DNA from: Cordia subcordata
Lineage: Eukaryota; Streptophyta; Magnoliopsida; Boraginales; Cordiaceae
Assembly (NCBI GenBank): GCA_028554755.1
Contig: JAPTOF010000020.1
Location: 6,887,001-6,951,000 of the forward strand
Direction: 5' to 3'
DNA: 64,000 bases
How positions within the stretch are numbered: position 1 is the first letter of the stretch; each line of letters begins with the position of its first letter. This document shows, one piece after another, positions 62,490-64,000 of this stretch. Position numbers and translations under genes: made by a program. The notes below the pieces were generated by a model that saw only the letters and a program-made list of their open reading frames with translations, was not told the origin of the DNA and did not search any database.

Positions 62490-64000
62490 TTTGATAAGGA
62501 ATAGATTAGGAGTTCTAGAAGATTCTTTATGTATTGCTATTAACTGTCAGCTAGATAGAATGAAAGCTAAGTAAGTATAACATATGTAAACACAGTGGTG
62601 AGGTATACAGCTAAGAGCAGTTAGGAGTTAGTTATGGAACTACCTATATATACTTGTCTCATGTACTCAATTCAGTTAAGAATGAATAAGATACAGAAAT
62701 TTCTCTCTCTCTCTCTAATTCTCATTATGGTATTCAGAGCAAGGGATCAATCGTGGTTCTGTTTTTTTTAAGTTCATCTTCTTTCTCTCACCTAGGGTTT
62801 CTCCATTGGAGAACTCCATTAAAACTCCACTTAGAAGCTTCAATTCTTTTCAAAATCAAGTCGAAGGCTCTATTCATCTAGGAGATCCTTTCAATCGGTT
62901 TAGTTTTTCAAATTTCTTTTTCATACCAAAAGCCCAGCTCATCAACTTATCTTAGTTCCGACAAAGCTTTTTCATCTCCTTCCATGGCTGCTCAGCTGCG
63001 TGTTGATGCCACTGAAGAAATTTCTCTAGGATTGTAGAGGCTAATCCAGAATATAGGAAATCTAGCTCATATCAAACTAGATAACACCAATTTTGTGATA
63101 TGGAAATCACAAGTTTAAGGAGTTCTTCAAGCTTCAAAGCTTCTTAATCATGTACTTGGCAAGCTTCCTTGTCCTCCAATGGAGATAACAACTGCAGATG
63201 GTAATCTCATTCGTAATCCAGGATATGACAAGTGGATGGTTCAGGATGACTGTCTTAGGTCTTGTCTTTTTACTACTATGACACCTGCTGTTCATTCTCA
63301 AGTATTTCATCTTCCTACAGTAGCTGAAGTGTGGAATGCTCTTCATCAAAGATTCAGCTCCTTGAGTAGGTTACATGCCTATCAATTGAAGGTTCAATTA
63401 CTAAATTTGTCTAAAAGAACCATGACTATGCAAGCTTATCTTGGCCATGTTAAAACTATATCTATATTATATGGATTGACTAGTGTAAATGAGATTGTTT
63501 CTCAAGAGAACTGTGCAATGTACATCTTGAGAGGTTTACCACCTGAGTATAACTCATTTAGGGCATCTATCAGAGTCAGGCCTACACAAATCACTGTCTT
63601 AGAATTGGCTTCTCTGTTAATAACAGAGGAACTTCATATGAAGATGGAGAACTCTCTTTCCATTACTGACAGTTCTGGACAAAACTTTCATGCTGCCTTG
63701 TACTCTAACTCTCAGCCTAGGGATGGTCAAGCTAGAGGTAGAGGTCCTCCCGCCAATAGAGGAGGAAGAATTGGTAGAGGCTACACTACAGGTGGTTTTG
63801 TTAGACCTCCAGGTCAAACTCCTGGACTTGTTTCCTCTTCAGGCTCCCACCCCACTGCTTCTCAATCACAATCAACTGCTTCTAACACAAACAAGATCTA
63901 CTGTCAGATTTGTGGAAAGCCAAATCATATGGCTCTTAATTGTTGGCATAGATTTGATGGAGTTAACTATGCTCCACAGTCTACAGGAGGCAAGCAAGCT
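62490..64000 (+). mobile_element. Ty1/copia retrotransposon, 5' part (LTR, primer site, gag)
   Basis: A putative 5' LTR ends CTCA at about 62724. A diverged initiator-tRNA primer site follows (TGGTATTCAGAGC, 62728-62740, one extra base). The LTR's left end is uncertain; TGATAAGG at about 62491 is my best guess. Gag starts at the ATG at 62984 and runs off the window. It has the copia-type NFVIWKSQV and EVWNALHQRF regions, a Gly/Arg-rich stretch near 63735-63785, and a CCHC zinc knuckle (CQICGKPNHMALNC, about 63901-63942). In-frame stops TAG at 63035 and TAA at 63116 sit where Gln would be expected, so this copy is defective. Confidence 0.85.

Overview
The window is nuclear DNA of a flowering plant, probably a eudicot. 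The genes have many introns with GT-AG borders, the spacers are very AT-rich, and there are TATA boxes close to start codons. The three recognisable conserved genes (TADA, PHO1;H1, ICME) are of plant type. Plant LINE, Ty3/gypsy, Ty1/copia, TRIM, SINE and MITE-like elements fill much of the rest. The species cannot be named from the sequence.

Layout. 1-4351 (+) is the 3' end of the chloroplast tRNA-Arg adenosine deaminase gene TADA. 6064-7835 (+) is an intact two-exon gene for a secreted Ser/Thr/Ala-Pro-rich protein of arabinogalactan type. 9.1-19.8 kb has no intact gene; it holds a 5'-truncated LINE, a 909-bp near-perfect palindrome, two further large fold-back complexes, and a gypsy LTR relic. 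19815-21128 is a decayed copy of the 3' end of the PHO1 gene. 21893-24934 (+) is a second copy of the proline-rich gene, expanded by a 96-bp coding minisatellite and broken by a stop and frameshifts. 28051-35437 (-) is an intact 13-exon PHO1;H1-type phosphate exporter gene of 789 residues. 35.5-46 kb is spacer with microsatellites and fold-back elements. 46-51.4 kb is a retrotransposon cluster: a family of very short LTR elements (TRIMs) with an initiator-tRNA primer site, a chromovirus integrase fragment, and a pair of inverted gypsy LTR ends. 55323-61711 (+) is the ICME gene, nine exons visible; the last exon or exons lie beyond a copia element that begins near 62.49 kb and runs off the window.

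The main structural story is a tandem duplication. The unit was [proline-rich gene + 3' end of PHO1]. Copy 1 is 5309-9075 plus 19815-21128; copy 2 is 21133-26195 plus 27605-30060. The junction is at about 21129-21133, where sequence from PHO1 intron 7/exon 7 runs straight into sequence upstream of the proline-rich gene. Since then the spacer in copy 1 has grown to about 10.7 kb by insertion, against 1.4 kb in copy 2. The truncated PHO1 has lost exons 9-11, and the second proline-rich gene has gained repeats and lost its frame.

The genes do not form an operon or pathway. They are independent nuclear genes for plastid tRNA editing, the cell wall, phosphate export and prenylated-protein demethylation. 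I found no clearly new protein system. The strongest unusual items are the resolved tandem-duplication junction, the proline-rich protein with a hidden conserved second exon, the TRIM family with a three-LTR concatemer, and the long hairpin repeats.
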